From: W0P28-013 sp964570565
Lineage (GTDB): Bacteria; Bacteroidota; Bacteroidia; Bacteroidales; Paludibacteraceae
Direction of reading: 5' to 3'
Length of the DNA stretch: 64,000 bases
NCBI GenBank assembly: GCA_964570565.1
Contig: CAZMYT010000003.1
Location: 1-64,000, forward strand
Part shown: one piece after another, positions 1-9,204 of the stretch
How positions within the stretch are numbered: the first letter of the stretch is position 1
How the letters are laid out: each line of letters starts with the position of its first letter
Notes under the pieces: model-generated
What the model saw: only the letters and a program-made list of their open reading frames with translations
Told to the model about the DNA's origin: nothing
Databases searched by the model: none
Made by a program: the position numbers and the translations under genes

Positions 1-97
1 CTTTTTTAATTCATATCCAAACTTTATAACAACTTTTTTAGAGAAATTATGAAAGTTTTTCTCAACTAACTCATTTTCAATTTACTTATTTTTGATT

Positions 98-105
98 CAA
101 AGGTA
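98..105 (-). promoter_or_regulatory. Possible -7 box facing the left window edge
   Basis: The minus strand reads TACCTTTG here, which fits the Bacteroidota -7 consensus TAnnTTTG. It would drive a gene lying to the left of the window. No good -33 TTTG was found at the right distance. The rest of 1-246 holds nothing else I can recognise. Confidence 0.3.
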
Positions 106-246
106 CTAAACGCTGTAAGAAAGGGAAAAATGTATATCTTGAGGTGAATTTTGAGGTAAATAATCAGCCTCAAAAGAGGTTCTAAAAGTCACTTTAAAGC
201 GTGATTTTATCAAATTAGAGACAAAATACAATTTTAACCCCTGTAT

Positions 247-897
247 TTAATCTGTAAAAAGTTGCGTGAAAAATCTGGTTAGTACATTTTCTACCTCTAA
301 CAAATCCAATTTTCGACCTAATTCTTGCTCCATCGAGGTGACACCTTTGTCGATAAATCCACAAGGATTGATATTTTTAAAATAGGTAAGATCGGTATTC
401 ACGTTTAAAGCAAAACCGTGCATGGTTACAAATCGGCTACTTTTGACTCCAATGGCACAAATTTTACGGCACCGAGTAGTACTTTCGACATCCAACCAAA
501 CTCCAGTAGCATGTTCGAGTCGAGTGGCCGTGATGCCATAATGAGCTAAAGTCAAAATAACGACCTCTTCCACCTTATATATATAGTCTTTTAAACCTAA
601 GTGAAATGTATCTAAATCAAAAATAGGATAACCTACAATTTGACCAGGACCATGGTAGGTAATATCACCACCTCTATTGGTTCTAACTAAAGGCACATTG
701 TAAGGATTATATAGCATATTTTCTGAATGACCGCTCTTTCCTAATGTATATACATGTGGATGTTCACAAAATACTAGACAACTAGTAGTTGTTTGATTGG
801 CTATTTTCTGATTAATAATGGTATCAAACAAGACCGTTTGACGATCCCAAGCCTGTTGATACTCAACAATTCCCCAATGTTCTACAATCATAGGCAT
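247..897 (-). CDS. lipB: LipB, octanoyl-[ACP]:protein N-octanoyltransferase
   Basis: LipB moves the octanoyl group from acyl carrier protein to the lipoyl domains of target enzymes, the first step of de novo lipoate synthesis in the cytoplasm. The 216-residue protein has the family signature RGGDITYHGPGQ at about 75-86. The expected catalytic lysine is K145 (in KICAIGVK) and the expected catalytic cysteine is C179 (in NPCGF). Its length is normal for the family. A second in-frame ATG two codons downstream (MIVEHWG) could be the true start. It is the last gene of a run of minus-strand genes, and no LipA gene is visible in the window. Confidence 0.95.
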   Translation of the reverse strand: MPMIVEHWGIVEYQQAWDRQTVLFDTIINQKIANQTTTSCLVFCEHPHVYTLGKSGHSENMLYNPYNVPLVRTNRGGDITYHGPGQIVGYPIFDLDTFHLGLKDYIYKVEEVVILTLAHYGITATRLEHATGVWLDVESTTRCRKICAIGVKSSRFVTMHGFALNVNTDLTYFKNINPCGFIDKGVTSMEQELGRKLDLLEVENVLTRFFTQLFTD

Positions 898-965
898 TAA
901 TTCAATAGTGTTTTTATTGATGCAATCACCATTATTTAGTTAAAAAACAGATGGTTCTTAAATTG

Positions 966-2105
966 TTAGACAGATAAATTATCCCTATATTCAGATGGCG
1001 ATTTGCCTGTAATTTTCTTAAACCATTCATTAAACGAAGAAGACGAAGCAAACCCACATTGAACATAAATATCCATCATATTCATATCAGGATTCTTGCG
1101 AATCAATTTTTGAGCCTCATCTATGCGATAAGTATTGACACATGTCCGAAAATTGGTATTATATACATTCTTCAAAAATTGAGAAAAGTAGGTACGATTG
1201 GTATTTAAATGAGCGATAACATCGGTAGAAGCCAACTCACTATTACGCCAAATTTGATCCTCTTGGCACAACTTAGTTAAAGCTGTTTTCATATTTTCAT
1301 ATTGCACTGTATCTATCGGCTCCGGTACTACCTCTACTTCCAATTGAGATATCGGTTCAAACTCTTCGGAATACACACCTTTATGTGCAAAACCAAAAAA
1401 TGCTAAAGAAATATGAAAAATAATAGTACTAGCCAAGACTAACAAATGAATCCATATGTCACCATTCACATACGAAACAATGGATAGTAGAAAATAAGTA
1501 ATGTAAAGGGCAATGGCCAAAAACATCCAATTAAGAGTACTACGAGAAGAAACTATAGCAAAATCTTTCTCCAAATCAGATTGATACTGTTTATAATTGA
1601 CATACGTTCCTATTATCAAAATCATACCATACGATATCCGCATTAAAAGTGCAATAAAACGTACAATCATATCAGGATGTGACCAATATGGTTTAATTTC
1701 CTCAAAGGAATAAACTAAAGGTGCATTACCATAGTAATGTTGTACAACATAATGAGCCAAAAATAAGAAAACTAAAGGCATGTAGAAAACAAACCATCTT
1801 TTCCACCGCATACAATGCCCTGTAGTAACAGCATACACATAATTATAGAAAATAGGCACCATCAGAATCATATGACTCATGGTAAAAAAGTCTAAAATGG
1901 GTAGAGGAGCCTCTACGGAAACCATTTCGTAATTGAGCCACAGAAAAAAAAGTAATGGATAAATTGAAAATAATAGTAATAACGCGCGGACAGAATGATC
2001 TTTTCGCCAATCAGCAAAAAAGAATATGAAAAGCGCAATAAGAATAGAACTTGAAAACGGCAAAGTATGCAAAAATGAGACAAAAAATAAATACGGTGTT
2101 AACAT
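966..2105 (-). CDS. AraC-family regulator with multi-helix membrane N-terminus
   Basis: This 379-residue protein has about seven hydrophobic segments in residues 1-245. A short linker and a C-terminal AraC-type double helix-turn-helix (about 290-375) follow, including the recognition-region pattern CGFASSSSFNEWFKKITGKSPSEYR. This membrane-plus-AraC form is common in Bacteroidota, where the membrane part is presumed to sense a signal and the HTH to bind DNA. It starts only 26 nt after mtgA ends on the same strand, so it may be read through from the mtgA group. The signal and targets are unknown. A second regulator of similar build lies at 32577-33707. Confidence 0.8.
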   Translation of the reverse strand: MLTPYLFFVSFLHTLPFSSSILIALFIFFFADWRKDHSVRALLLLFSIYPLLFFLWLNYEMVSVEAPLPILDFFTMSHMILMVPIFYNYVYAVTTGHCMRWKRWFVFYMPLVFLFLAHYVVQHYYGNAPLVYSFEEIKPYWSHPDMIVRFIALLMRISYGMILIIGTYVNYKQYQSDLEKDFAIVSSRSTLNWMFLAIALYITYFLLSIVSYVNGDIWIHLLVLASTIIFHISLAFFGFAHKGVYSEEFEPISQLEVEVVPEPIDTVQYENMKTALTKLCQEDQIWRNSELASTDVIAHLNTNRTYFSQFLKNVYNTNFRTCVNTYRIDEAQKLIRKNPDMNMMDIYVQCGFASSSSFNEWFKKITGKSPSEYRDNLSV

Positions 2106-2131
2106 AGCATTGGTTTTAGATTTTGGTATAA

Positions 2132-2809
2132 TTAATTATGCCACTCGATATTCGGCAACATGCGCATCATCCATAAAATTTGTCCTTGACGACGGCGCAT
2201 ATAAGGACCTGGATTTGTTACGCTATAACGGCGAGGACTCGGTAAGCTAGCTACCAACAGTGCAGATTGTGATGCATTAAGTTTAGCCGCGGATTTATGA
2301 AAATAATGCTGAGATGCCGCTTCAACACCATAAATACCATCGCCAAGTTCTACTACATTGAGGTACACTTCCATAATACGTTCTTTACCCCAAACTAGTT
2401 CTATTAAGAGTGTAAAATAGGTTTCAAATCCTTTGCGAACCCACGTGCGCGAACCAGAGGTAAACACATTTTTGGCAGTTTGCTGCGAAATAGTACTACC
2501 ACCTTTTAAGCGTTTCCCTTTTTTATTGTCTTTGTAAGCCTGCTGGATGCCTTTTACCGAAAAACCATAATGAGTAAGGAACATATCATCCTCGCCAGCA
2601 ATAGCAGCGCGGGGTATTTTCGACGACATTTTTTCGATTGGCACCCACGTCTTTTCTACACGCACATCCCTATCTTCATCAAACATGGCTTCCACCACAC
2701 GAATCACCATTAAGGGCGTTACATAGATAGGTAAAAAACGTAATAAAACAACTAAAGCGAATGTGATACTAAAAAACCAAACAGGAATTTTCCAAAATAA
2801 TTTCTTCAT
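2132..2809 (-). CDS. mtgA: Monofunctional biosynthetic peptidoglycan transglycosylase (MtgA)
   Basis: MtgA polymerises lipid II into glycan strands at the outer face of the inner membrane (glycosyltransferase family 51, without a transpeptidase domain). The 225 residues start with one membrane segment (about 8-30). Family motifs follow: AGEDDMFLTHYG with the likely catalytic E73, KGGSTISQQTAKN, and the region ending in ERIMEVYLNVVELG. The length fits monofunctional enzymes rather than bifunctional PBPs. Its ATG overlaps the TGA of coaE (ATGA), so the two are translationally coupled. Confidence 0.93.
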   Translation of the reverse strand: MKKLFWKIPVWFFSITFALVVLLRFLPIYVTPLMVIRVVEAMFDEDRDVRVEKTWVPIEKMSSKIPRAAIAGEDDMFLTHYGFSVKGIQQAYKDNKKGKRLKGGSTISQQTAKNVFTSGSRTWVRKGFETYFTLLIELVWGKERIMEVYLNVVELGDGIYGVEAASQHYFHKSAAKLNASQSALLVASLPSPRRYSVTNPGPYMRRRQGQILWMMRMLPNIEWHN

Positions 2810-3387
2810 AAATTTTCTAACTTGTTAATGATTTCAACTATTTGTGATATTAAAAGATGTTCATTATCATTATAAATAATATAATCGGCTTGTTTACAGA
2901 GATCAACTGAATCCATTTGAGCTTCCATCCGTTTTTGAGCCTGCTCCATAGTCACAGCATCTCGTTCTACTACGCGTTTTAAGCGCAACTTGTGAGGTGC
3001 ATCCACCACTATCATTTTATCCATCAACGCAGAAAAGCCAGACTCTACCAAAATAGCGGATTCTGCAAAAACCAAAGCGGTATGCTGCATGGCACACCAC
3101 TTATTAAAATCGGCAAAGACCACAGGATGAATAATAGCATTCACAGCTTCGCGGTGCGATGAATTTTGAAATAAATGCGATGCTAGAAGTGGACGATTTA
3201 ACTGATTATCGGTGTAGATGGCTGGGCCAAATAACGCCACTAACGATTGACGAATAATAGGATTCGTATCCGAAAGTTCTTTGGCTCGTATATCGGAGTT
3301 ATAAACTGGATAACCGAGCAAACGAATGACATCGGAAACCATCGACTTGCCACTGCCTATGCCACCAGTAATACCGACTTTTATCAT
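2806..3387 (-). CDS. coaE: Dephospho-CoA kinase
   Basis: CoaE phosphorylates the 3'-hydroxyl of dephospho-CoA, the last step of coenzyme A synthesis. The 193-residue protein begins MIKVGITGGIGSGKS with a P-loop at about residues 8-15. It has the usual length and lid region (RLKRVVERDAVTMEQAQKR). It lies between a YbbR-like gene and mtgA in one minus-strand run. The gene order nusB, yajC, ybbR-like, coaE is one I associate with Bacteroidales. The four-base overlap with mtgA indicates a shared transcript. Confidence 0.95.
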   Translation of the reverse strand: MIKVGITGGIGSGKSMVSDVIRLLGYPVYNSDIRAKELSDTNPIIRQSLVALFGPAIYTDNQLNRPLLASHLFQNSSHREAVNAIIHPVVFADFNKWCAMQHTALVFAESAILVESGFSALMDKMIVVDAPHKLRLKRVVERDAVTMEQAQKRMEAQMDSVDLCKQADYIIYNDNEHLLISQIVEIINKLENL

Positions 3388-3425
3388 AACATCTACTTAA
3401 AAGATTTACATAAAGACGTCACAAA

Positions 3426-4424
3426 TTATTCTTTCTCCAGCAAAAATTCGACTTCAGCAGGTGCATAACGCACATTGAGCACATCTGTTTGTAGTGTAGA
3501 GAGATGTACTTTTACTTGATGTTGTTTTGTATGTTCTAACTCTTCGTAAAAAACTTCCGCTTTAAAATCATTTTCGGTAACGGCATTAAACCGACTTACA
3601 CCGATTGAGAAGGTAACACGTACAAATGCGGGAAAGGTACGTAATAAAATGGTTGGTGGAAAGTTCACACCTTGAATCGGAATTTCGAGTGTTTTTTCCG
3701 TAGATAGTTCTACGGGCACATTTATTTGTACTTCACTCACATCGGCATGACCAAGCTCTAAGGCCACGAGCGACTCTTTAAAAACCGACGTCTTAGCAAG
3801 CGGTTTTACAAAAAACGGTTTTACAGCCATAAAATGCATGGTGTCAAGAACCGCTTGAGGCGCATACACCGTAACAAAAGCAGGTGTAATTGTAACAGAA
3901 TCGGCCAACACACATTCGGGTGCCAAAGGCACCGATTCGGACAAACGCACTGGTAACACTTTATGACCTAATTTTAAATAATTCAATGTCAACAGTTCTG
4001 GCGTGAGCCCTTCAATCTGTGACGATTCGGGCAAACGGCGTTGGATATCACTTTTCAACAATTGCATATCGTACGTCAACTGTCCTGAACCATCAAAACG
4101 GTTCGATAAATCTACCACAAGGGTATCCGCATCCGCATTTAAATAATAACTCATCAACTTTTGTCCTTCATTTTTCAATGAAAAAGTAACATGCTGAGGT
4201 AGCTCCGTGGTAATCAACACATCGTTGGGAATGCCCACATACACCAAATCGAATGACACGGTCATAGCTCGGCGCGTACCAATAGTATGCATAAACCAAA
4301 AGGCTGATGCTAAGCACACAAACAACAAAAAAGTTGCCGTGTCTTTTGTGAAAAAGACTTCGGCAACTTGTTTAATAATCGTCTTAGTGCGTTTTAATAT
4401 GGACGTCCAAGCATTTTTCTGCAT
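3426..4424 (-). CDS. YbbR-domain (CdaR-like) membrane-anchored protein
   Basis: The 332-residue protein has a short cytoplasmic N-terminus, one membrane segment at about 30-48, and an extracytoplasmic part built from repeated YbbR-like beta domains. In Firmicutes the YbbR protein CdaR regulates the diadenylate cyclase CdaA. In Bacteroidota the role is not established, and no cdaA gene is visible here. It sits between yajC and coaE with short gaps. The assignment rests on overall pattern and gene context rather than on a catalytic motif. Confidence 0.75.
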   Translation of the reverse strand: MQKNAWTSILKRTKTIIKQVAEVFFTKDTATFLLFVCLASAFWFMHTIGTRRAMTVSFDLVYVGIPNDVLITTELPQHVTFSLKNEGQKLMSYYLNADADTLVVDLSNRFDGSGQLTYDMQLLKSDIQRRLPESSQIEGLTPELLTLNYLKLGHKVLPVRLSESVPLAPECVLADSVTITPAFVTVYAPQAVLDTMHFMAVKPFFVKPLAKTSVFKESLVALELGHADVSEVQINVPVELSTEKTLEIPIQGVNFPPTILLRTFPAFVRVTFSIGVSRFNAVTENDFKAEVFYEELEHTKQHQVKVHLSTLQTDVLNVRYAPAEVEFLLEKE

Positions 4425-4456
4425 AACAGACTCGCTGTTTGAAAATCAGCTACAAA

Positions 4457-4798
4457 TTATTTTGCAGGCTGTTGCGATGCATCTTCTGGAGAATCAAACA
4501 CCATGTTTTTGTTCACCTTGATACGAACGTTATCCGCGATTTCGAGCACAACGATATTATCTTTTACTTCTTTAATTTTACCATAAATACCGCCAGAAGT
4601 AACCACGTGTTTACCAGCTTCTAATGAATCTTGGAATTTACGTACTTCTTTTTGACGTTTGCTTTGTGGACGAATCATAAAGAAATAGAATACCACAAAA
4701 ATAAGGACCATCATTAATATACCACTCCAACTGCTACCTGAAGCTGCGGCTGATGATGGTTCTGATGCAGCCAATAACATAATACTTAATAAGTTCAT
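4457..4798 (-). CDS. yajC: YajC, accessory subunit of the Sec translocase
   Basis: YajC associates with SecDF in the inner membrane and assists Sec-dependent export. The 113-residue protein shows one membrane segment at about 28-45, followed by the diagnostic FFMIRPQSKRQKE and then the basic, cytoplasmic PreC-like domain with HVVTSGGIYGKI. A possible promoter (-7 TATCTTTG on the minus strand at 4831-4838) sits just upstream, so transcription can restart after nusB. Confidence 0.94.
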   Translation of the reverse strand: MNLLSIMLLAASEPSSAAASGSSWSGILMMVLIFVVFYFFMIRPQSKRQKEVRKFQDSLEAGKHVVTSGGIYGKIKEVKDNIVVLEIADNVRIKVNKNMVFDSPEDASQQPAK

Positions 4799-4830
4799 AA
4801 TGTAATTAGTTTTAAGTTTATAAATTTAGA

Positions 4831-4838
4831 CAAAGATA
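4831..4838 (-). promoter_or_regulatory. -7 promoter box for yajC
   Basis: The minus strand reads TATCTTTG, a full match to TAnnTTTG. It lies about 33 nt ahead of the yajC ATG and just past the nusB stop codon. The -33 element is weak. Confidence 0.5.
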
Positions 4839-4843
4839 GTGAT

Positions 4844-5788
4844 TTATTTTGAATATACCGATTCGGCCTTCATTAATTTATTAGAGCGCTTGAGTTCAGT
4901 CACAATTTTATCCAAAACACCGTTCACAAACAAACCACTACGAGCAGTACTATACATTTTAGCAATTTCAATATATTCATTGAAGGTTACATTCACTGGA
5001 ATCGTAGGGAACGACAATATTTCTGACAACGCCACTTTCATAATCAGAATGTCCATAAAAGCGATACGATCCAATTCCCAGTTTTTAGTATGTTCATCAA
5101 TCAAAGCGCCGTATTCGTCGGCATTAGCAATGGCGTTGTGAAACAAAGTTGTCACAAATTCCTCGTCGGACGCATCTTTGAACATAGGCAATAACTTTTG
5201 GTCAGCGCCATTAGCTTGGTCAAATTGTTTAATCGTTTTCAATACAAAACTTTCTACAATTTCGAGGTCATCGTTCCAATAAATACTCTGCTCTTCCAAG
5301 AACGCATCAAATTCGTCGTTATTCAACAATTCTTGTTTAATGATTTTACGCCACAAGTTCTTGTCCGATTCATAAGTGTGCCCGGTTTCGGCCATATAAG
5401 CAGCATAATAATCGGATGCTAAAATGCTTTCGTAAATACGTTTTAGCACATCTTGGTAATCGTCCCAAGGGAATTTAGCACCTTTGCGATACGACACTAA
5501 TTGCTCGTTCTGCGCCAATTGATGCACAAATAAATTGTCAATAAAACGTGTGTTGGGATTTAATTCTTGTTCCGTAGGACGAAACTTATTCCGTTTGTTA
5601 TCAATAGTTAGTTCGGCGTAACGTGTTAACTCGATGACCATTGAAAATAGAAAATGATACAAGTCGTAAGCCTTTGATATACTTAACTTTAATTCTTTTT
5701 CAGCGGCAGGAATACTTTTACTATCGCTCTGAAAATAAGCATACAATACTTGAACAGCTTTAATACGGAGAAGAGCTCTGTTTATCAT
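4844..5788 (-). CDS. nusB: NusB, transcription antitermination factor (long Bacteroidota form)
   Basis: NusB pairs with NusE (S10) on boxA RNA to promote antitermination of rRNA transcription. The C-terminal NusB fold is visible at about 190-305 (FKDASDEEFVTTLFHN, then DRIAFMDILIMKVALSEI and PVNVTFNEYIEIAKMYS). The long N-terminal extension is usual for this phylum. I place the start at MINRALLRIK (5788) because a -7 box lies at 5813-5820. The frame stays open 28 codons further upstream, but that stretch runs through the promoter. The protein is then 314 residues. Confidence 0.9.
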   Translation of the reverse strand: MINRALLRIKAVQVLYAYFQSDSKSIPAAEKELKLSISKAYDLYHFLFSMVIELTRYAELTIDNKRNKFRPTEQELNPNTRFIDNLFVHQLAQNEQLVSYRKGAKFPWDDYQDVLKRIYESILASDYYAAYMAETGHTYESDKNLWRKIIKQELLNNDEFDAFLEEQSIYWNDDLEIVESFVLKTIKQFDQANGADQKLLPMFKDASDEEFVTTLFHNAIANADEYGALIDEHTKNWELDRIAFMDILIMKVALSEILSFPTIPVNVTFNEYIEIAKMYSTARSGLFVNGVLDKIVTELKRSNKLMKAESVYSK

Positions 5789-5812
5789 AAAAAACGGATA
5801 TTTTTGATGGTG

Positions 5813-5820
5813 CAAAGATA
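5813..5820 (-). promoter_or_regulatory. -7 promoter box for nusB; decides the start
   Basis: TATCTTTG on the minus strand lies 25 nt ahead of the ATG at 5788. A start further upstream would fall before the transcription start, so the shorter NusB is preferred. Confidence 0.6.
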
Positions 5821-6081
5821 AGCATTTTGAAGGAAATCTCCGCGCTTTCATAAAAAAGATTTTTAATATCATTTAAATATCTATAAATCAAATAATTAAG
5901 CCAATTCAACAGAAAAAGCCTAGCGGTATTCAAAAAAATAGCGTCAAATAGTTTGTTCAACTGAAAAATTATTCTCAATTTTGGGAGCATAAATAGCAGG
6001 CGTTTTACGAGTTGAACGCATGATGTATAAAAGCCACAATAAATTTTATATCAACAAGTTACAAAAACAACAAACTCTGAT

Positions 6082-6465
6082 ATGGAACCTTCAACAAACG
6101 ACAAGAGAGAACAAGAAATTGTATTTTCAAGAGCCATTAAAACGGGCAAACGCATCTACTATTTGGATGTGAAACGCACCCGCACCGACGATCTGTTTTT
6201 AGCCATTACTGAAAGTAAAAAACGAGTAACTGGAACGGACGAAAATGCACAAGTCACATTCGAGAAACACAAAATTTTTCTGTACAAAGAGGATTTTGAA
6301 AAATTCACAGCTGCCTTGCAAGATGTGATTGATTTTGTACACCAAGCGTTACCCGAAGATGAGGTGAAACTTGCGCCAACGGATATTACCGACGAACCTG
6401 TAGAAGACAGAGAAGATGAAAAGCCAAGAAGTAAATTTGATTTCCACATGGATTTTGATATGTAG
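6082..6465 (+). CDS. PUR-like DUF3276 nucleic-acid-binding protein
   Basis: The 127-residue protein matches the Bacteroidota DUF3276 family, related to PUR-alpha and to Borrelia BpuR, which bind single-stranded DNA and RNA. The PUR-like core is at about 8-95 (IVFSRAIKTGKRIYYLDVK, DLFLAITESKK, FEKHKIFLYKEDFEKF), followed by an acidic tail ending KFDFHMDFDM. It stands alone, divergent from nusB. A hairpin terminator at 6491-6540 follows it. Its cellular target is unknown. Confidence 0.82.
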   Translation: MEPSTNDKREQEIVFSRAIKTGKRIYYLDVKRTRTDDLFLAITESKKRVTGTDENAQVTFEKHKIFLYKEDFEKFTAALQDVIDFVHQALPEDEVKLAPTDITDEPVEDREDEKPRSKFDFHMDFDM

Positions 6466-6490
6466 TACATTGCCACACCATAACATAGTA

Positions 6491-6540
6491 GGAACTAATC
6501 AATTGGAGTGAACAAACCTCCTTTTGGTTAGTTCTTGTTT
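6491..6540 (+). terminator. Hairpin terminator after the DUF3276 gene
   Basis: GAACTAA and TTAGTTC form the outer stem and GGAG/CTCC the inner stem, followed by TTGTTTT. It separates this gene from pheT. Confidence 0.6.
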
Positions 6541-6567
6541 TATAGGTACGAGAAAAACACCGATTGG

Positions 6568-6599
6568 TTTCAAGGATACATATTTTTTTTGTACCTTTG
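6568..6599 (+). promoter_or_regulatory. Promoter of pheT
   Basis: The -7 box TACCTTTG is at 6592-6599. A TTTC at about 6568-6571 sits 20 nt upstream as the -33 element. The predicted start of transcription near 6607 leaves a leader of about 40 nt before the pheT ATG. No attenuator was seen. Confidence 0.55.
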
Positions 6600-6647
6600 T
6601 CGACTGCAAAAAAAATGACAGAATAACACGCTAAATTTAATCATTCA

Positions 6648-9107
6648 ATGAATATTTCTTATCATTGGCTCAAAACGTATTTGGCCACCGAAGTAGCTCC
6701 TGTTGAGCTAGGAAAAATACTTACTTCCATCGGATTGGAAGTTGGTTCAGTTGAAACAGTACAAACCATTAAAGGCGGATTAGAAGGTTTAGTTGTAGGC
6801 GAAGTACTTACGTGCGAAGCTCACGAAAATTCCGATCACTTGCACGTTACCACAGTCAATGTTGGTAGTGGCGAACCCTTACAAATTGTATGTGGTGCAG
6901 CCAATGTAGCTGCTGGGCAAAAAGTCATTGTAGCCACTGTTGGTACTGTACTCTATTCGGGCGACGAATCGTTTACCATCAAACGTTCCAAAATTCGTGG
7001 CGTGGAATCATTAGGCATGATTTGCGCTGAAGACGAAATTGGCGTTGGTAAAAGTCACGATGGCATTATGGTATTACCAGCCGACACAAAAGTTGGAACA
7101 CTTGCCAAAGATTATTTTGATATTCAGGACGACACCATTATTGAAGTAGACATTACGCCTAACCGCGCCGATGCAGCTTCGCATTTTGGTGTGGCACGCG
7201 ATGCAGCTGCTTATTTTGCAACGCACAACCAACCAACAACGTTAACCAAACCAAACGTTGACGGATTCAAAGTAGCACATACCAACCTGACTATTCCAGT
7301 AACGGTTGAAAACAGCGACGATTGTCCACGTTATGCCGGCGTTACCATTTCCAACATTCAAGTGAAAGAATCGCCAAAATGGTTACAAGATCGCCTCAAC
7401 ATTATCGGCATACGTCCAATTAATAACGTGGTAGATGCCACCAATTATGCACTACACGCATTTGGTCAACCACTACACGCCTTTGATGCAGCTAAAATTA
7501 AAGGTGGCAAAATCAGCGTCAAAAAAGTGGCTGAAGGCACCAAGTTTGTCACGCTCGATGGCATTGAACGCAAACTATCGGCACACGATTTAATGATTTG
7601 CAACGCCGAAGAACCGATGTGTATGGCTGGTGTATTTGGCGGTCACGATTCGGGCGTAACAGAACAAACCACCAGCATTTTTATCGAAAGTGCTTATTTC
7701 AATCCGGTAACGATACGCAAAACGGCACGTCGTCACGGCTTAAATACCGATGCGAGCTTCCGCTACGAACGCGGCATCGACCCCAACAATACGATTTATG
7801 TACTTAAATACGTGGCTTTACTCATTCAAGAATTGGCTGGCGGTGAAATTTCGAGTGAACTAGTGGACATCTACCCTGCACCGATGGCCGATTTCAAAGT
7901 AAACGTTACGCTCGATAAAATTCACACCTTGATTGGCAAAGCCATTCCAGAAGAAACCATCGAAACCATTTTCAAAGGTTTGGAAATGCGCGTACTCGCC
8001 AAAGCAAATGGTGCATACGAATTGAGCATTCCGCCTTACCGTGTGGATGTGCAACGCGATGTGGACGTGATTGAAGACATTATGCGTATTTATGGTTACA
8101 ACAATGTAGAATTTAGCGATTCGTTGAAATCGAATATCAGCTACTCACAACGTCCTGACAGCAATAAATTGCAACACCAAATTTCGGAACAACTGACTGC
8201 GTGTGGATTCAACGAAATTTTGAATAACTCGTTGACCAAAGCCAGCTATTACGATACACTCGAAACCTTACCAGCTCAAAACTGCGTAAAATTAATGAAC
8301 GCACTGAGCAACGATTTGAGCGTGATGCGTCAAACGCTGTTGTTTGGTGGTTTGGAAAGTGTGGCTTACAATATCAATCGTCAAAATGCCGATTTGAAAT
8401 TCTACGAATTTGGTAATTGCTACCATTTCAACAGCGACAAACGTGATGCAGAAAACGTATTGGCACCTTACACCGAAGAGTATCACTTAGGCTTGTGGCT
8501 CTGCGGCAAACGTGCGCAACAAAGTTGGTTACGTGCCGAAGAAAAAGCATCGTTCTACGAACTGAAAGCGTATGTGCAAAACGTATTACGCCGTTTGGGC
8601 ATCGATTTGCAAAAAACAACGATTACAGAATTCAGCAACGATTTATGGTCGGAAGGTTTAACTATTGCCACCGTATCGGGCAAACCATTGGCAACACTCG
8701 GTTTGGTTGCTCCAAAATTGTTGAAAGCATTCGACATCAATACCACGGTCTATTTCGCCGATTTGGAATGGAAACAGTTGCTCAAAGAATCGGGTAAACA
8801 CAAAATTGCGTATCACGAAATTTCAAAATTCCCAGCTGTAAAACGCGACTTGGCGTTATTGCTCGACAAACACATTACCTTTGCCGAAGTAGAACAAGTA
8901 GCGCGTAACACCGAACGCAAACTGTTGCAATCGGTTCACTTGTTTGATGTGTATGAAGGAAAAAACCTCGAAGCTGGTAAAAAATCGTATGCAGTGAATT
9001 TCACGCTTCAGGACAACGAAAAAACCTTGAACGACAAACAGATTGACGCCATTATGCAAAAATTGATTGCCAATTTTGAAGAAAAACTAGGCGCTAAATT
9101 ACGCTAA
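6648..9107 (+). CDS. pheT: Phenylalanyl-tRNA synthetase beta subunit
   Basis: PheT forms the (alpha-beta)2 enzyme that charges tRNA-Phe. The 819 residues match the long bacterial form. They contain an EMAP-II-like tRNA-binding domain at about 40-150 (ICAEDEIGVG), a B3/B4 editing domain (about 205-390, with NNVVDATNYALHAFGQPLHAFD), a B5 domain (about 405-480), a catalytic-like core, and a C-terminal FDX-ACB anticodon-binding domain (about 725-819, FPAVKRDLALLLD). pheS is not in the window. It is followed by a strong terminator. Confidence 0.97.
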   Translation: MNISYHWLKTYLATEVAPVELGKILTSIGLEVGSVETVQTIKGGLEGLVVGEVLTCEAHENSDHLHVTTVNVGSGEPLQIVCGAANVAAGQKVIVATVGTVLYSGDESFTIKRSKIRGVESLGMICAEDEIGVGKSHDGIMVLPADTKVGTLAKDYFDIQDDTIIEVDITPNRADAASHFGVARDAAAYFATHNQPTTLTKPNVDGFKVAHTNLTIPVTVENSDDCPRYAGVTISNIQVKESPKWLQDRLNIIGIRPINNVVDATNYALHAFGQPLHAFDAAKIKGGKISVKKVAEGTKFVTLDGIERKLSAHDLMICNAEEPMCMAGVFGGHDSGVTEQTTSIFIESAYFNPVTIRKTARRHGLNTDASFRYERGIDPNNTIYVLKYVALLIQELAGGEISSELVDIYPAPMADFKVNVTLDKIHTLIGKAIPEETIETIFKGLEMRVLAKANGAYELSIPPYRVDVQRDVDVIEDIMRIYGYNNVEFSDSLKSNISYSQRPDSNKLQHQISEQLTACGFNEILNNSLTKASYYDTLETLPAQNCVKLMNALSNDLSVMRQTLLFGGLESVAYNINRQNADLKFYEFGNCYHFNSDKRDAENVLAPYTEEYHLGLWLCGKRAQQSWLRAEEKASFYELKAYVQNVLRRLGIDLQKTTITEFSNDLWSEGLTIATVSGKPLATLGLVAPKLLKAFDINTTVYFADLEWKQLLKESGKHKIAYHEISKFPAVKRDLALLLDKHITFAEVEQVARNTERKLLQSVHLFDVYEGKNLEAGKKSYAVNFTLQDNEKTLNDKQIDAIMQKLIANFEEKLGAKLR

Positions 9108-9130
9108 ACAGCGTTCACATAATCCCAGAA

Positions 9131-9167
9131 AAAAATCCCGCTTTGAAATTTCAGAGCGGGATTTTTT
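9131..9167. terminator. Bidirectional terminator between pheT and the DUF262 gene
   Basis: AAAAATCCCGCT and AGCGGGATTTTTT pair with a loop rich in A and T. T runs on both strands suit both convergent genes. Confidence 0.8.
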
Positions 9168-9204
9168 GTTAAAAAGCATGGCGACGATGTCACAACAATC
9201 TTCC

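Noticed and set aside
5789..5872. Upstream extension of nusB
   Set aside because: It crosses the promoter box at 5813-5820 and shows no family similarity.
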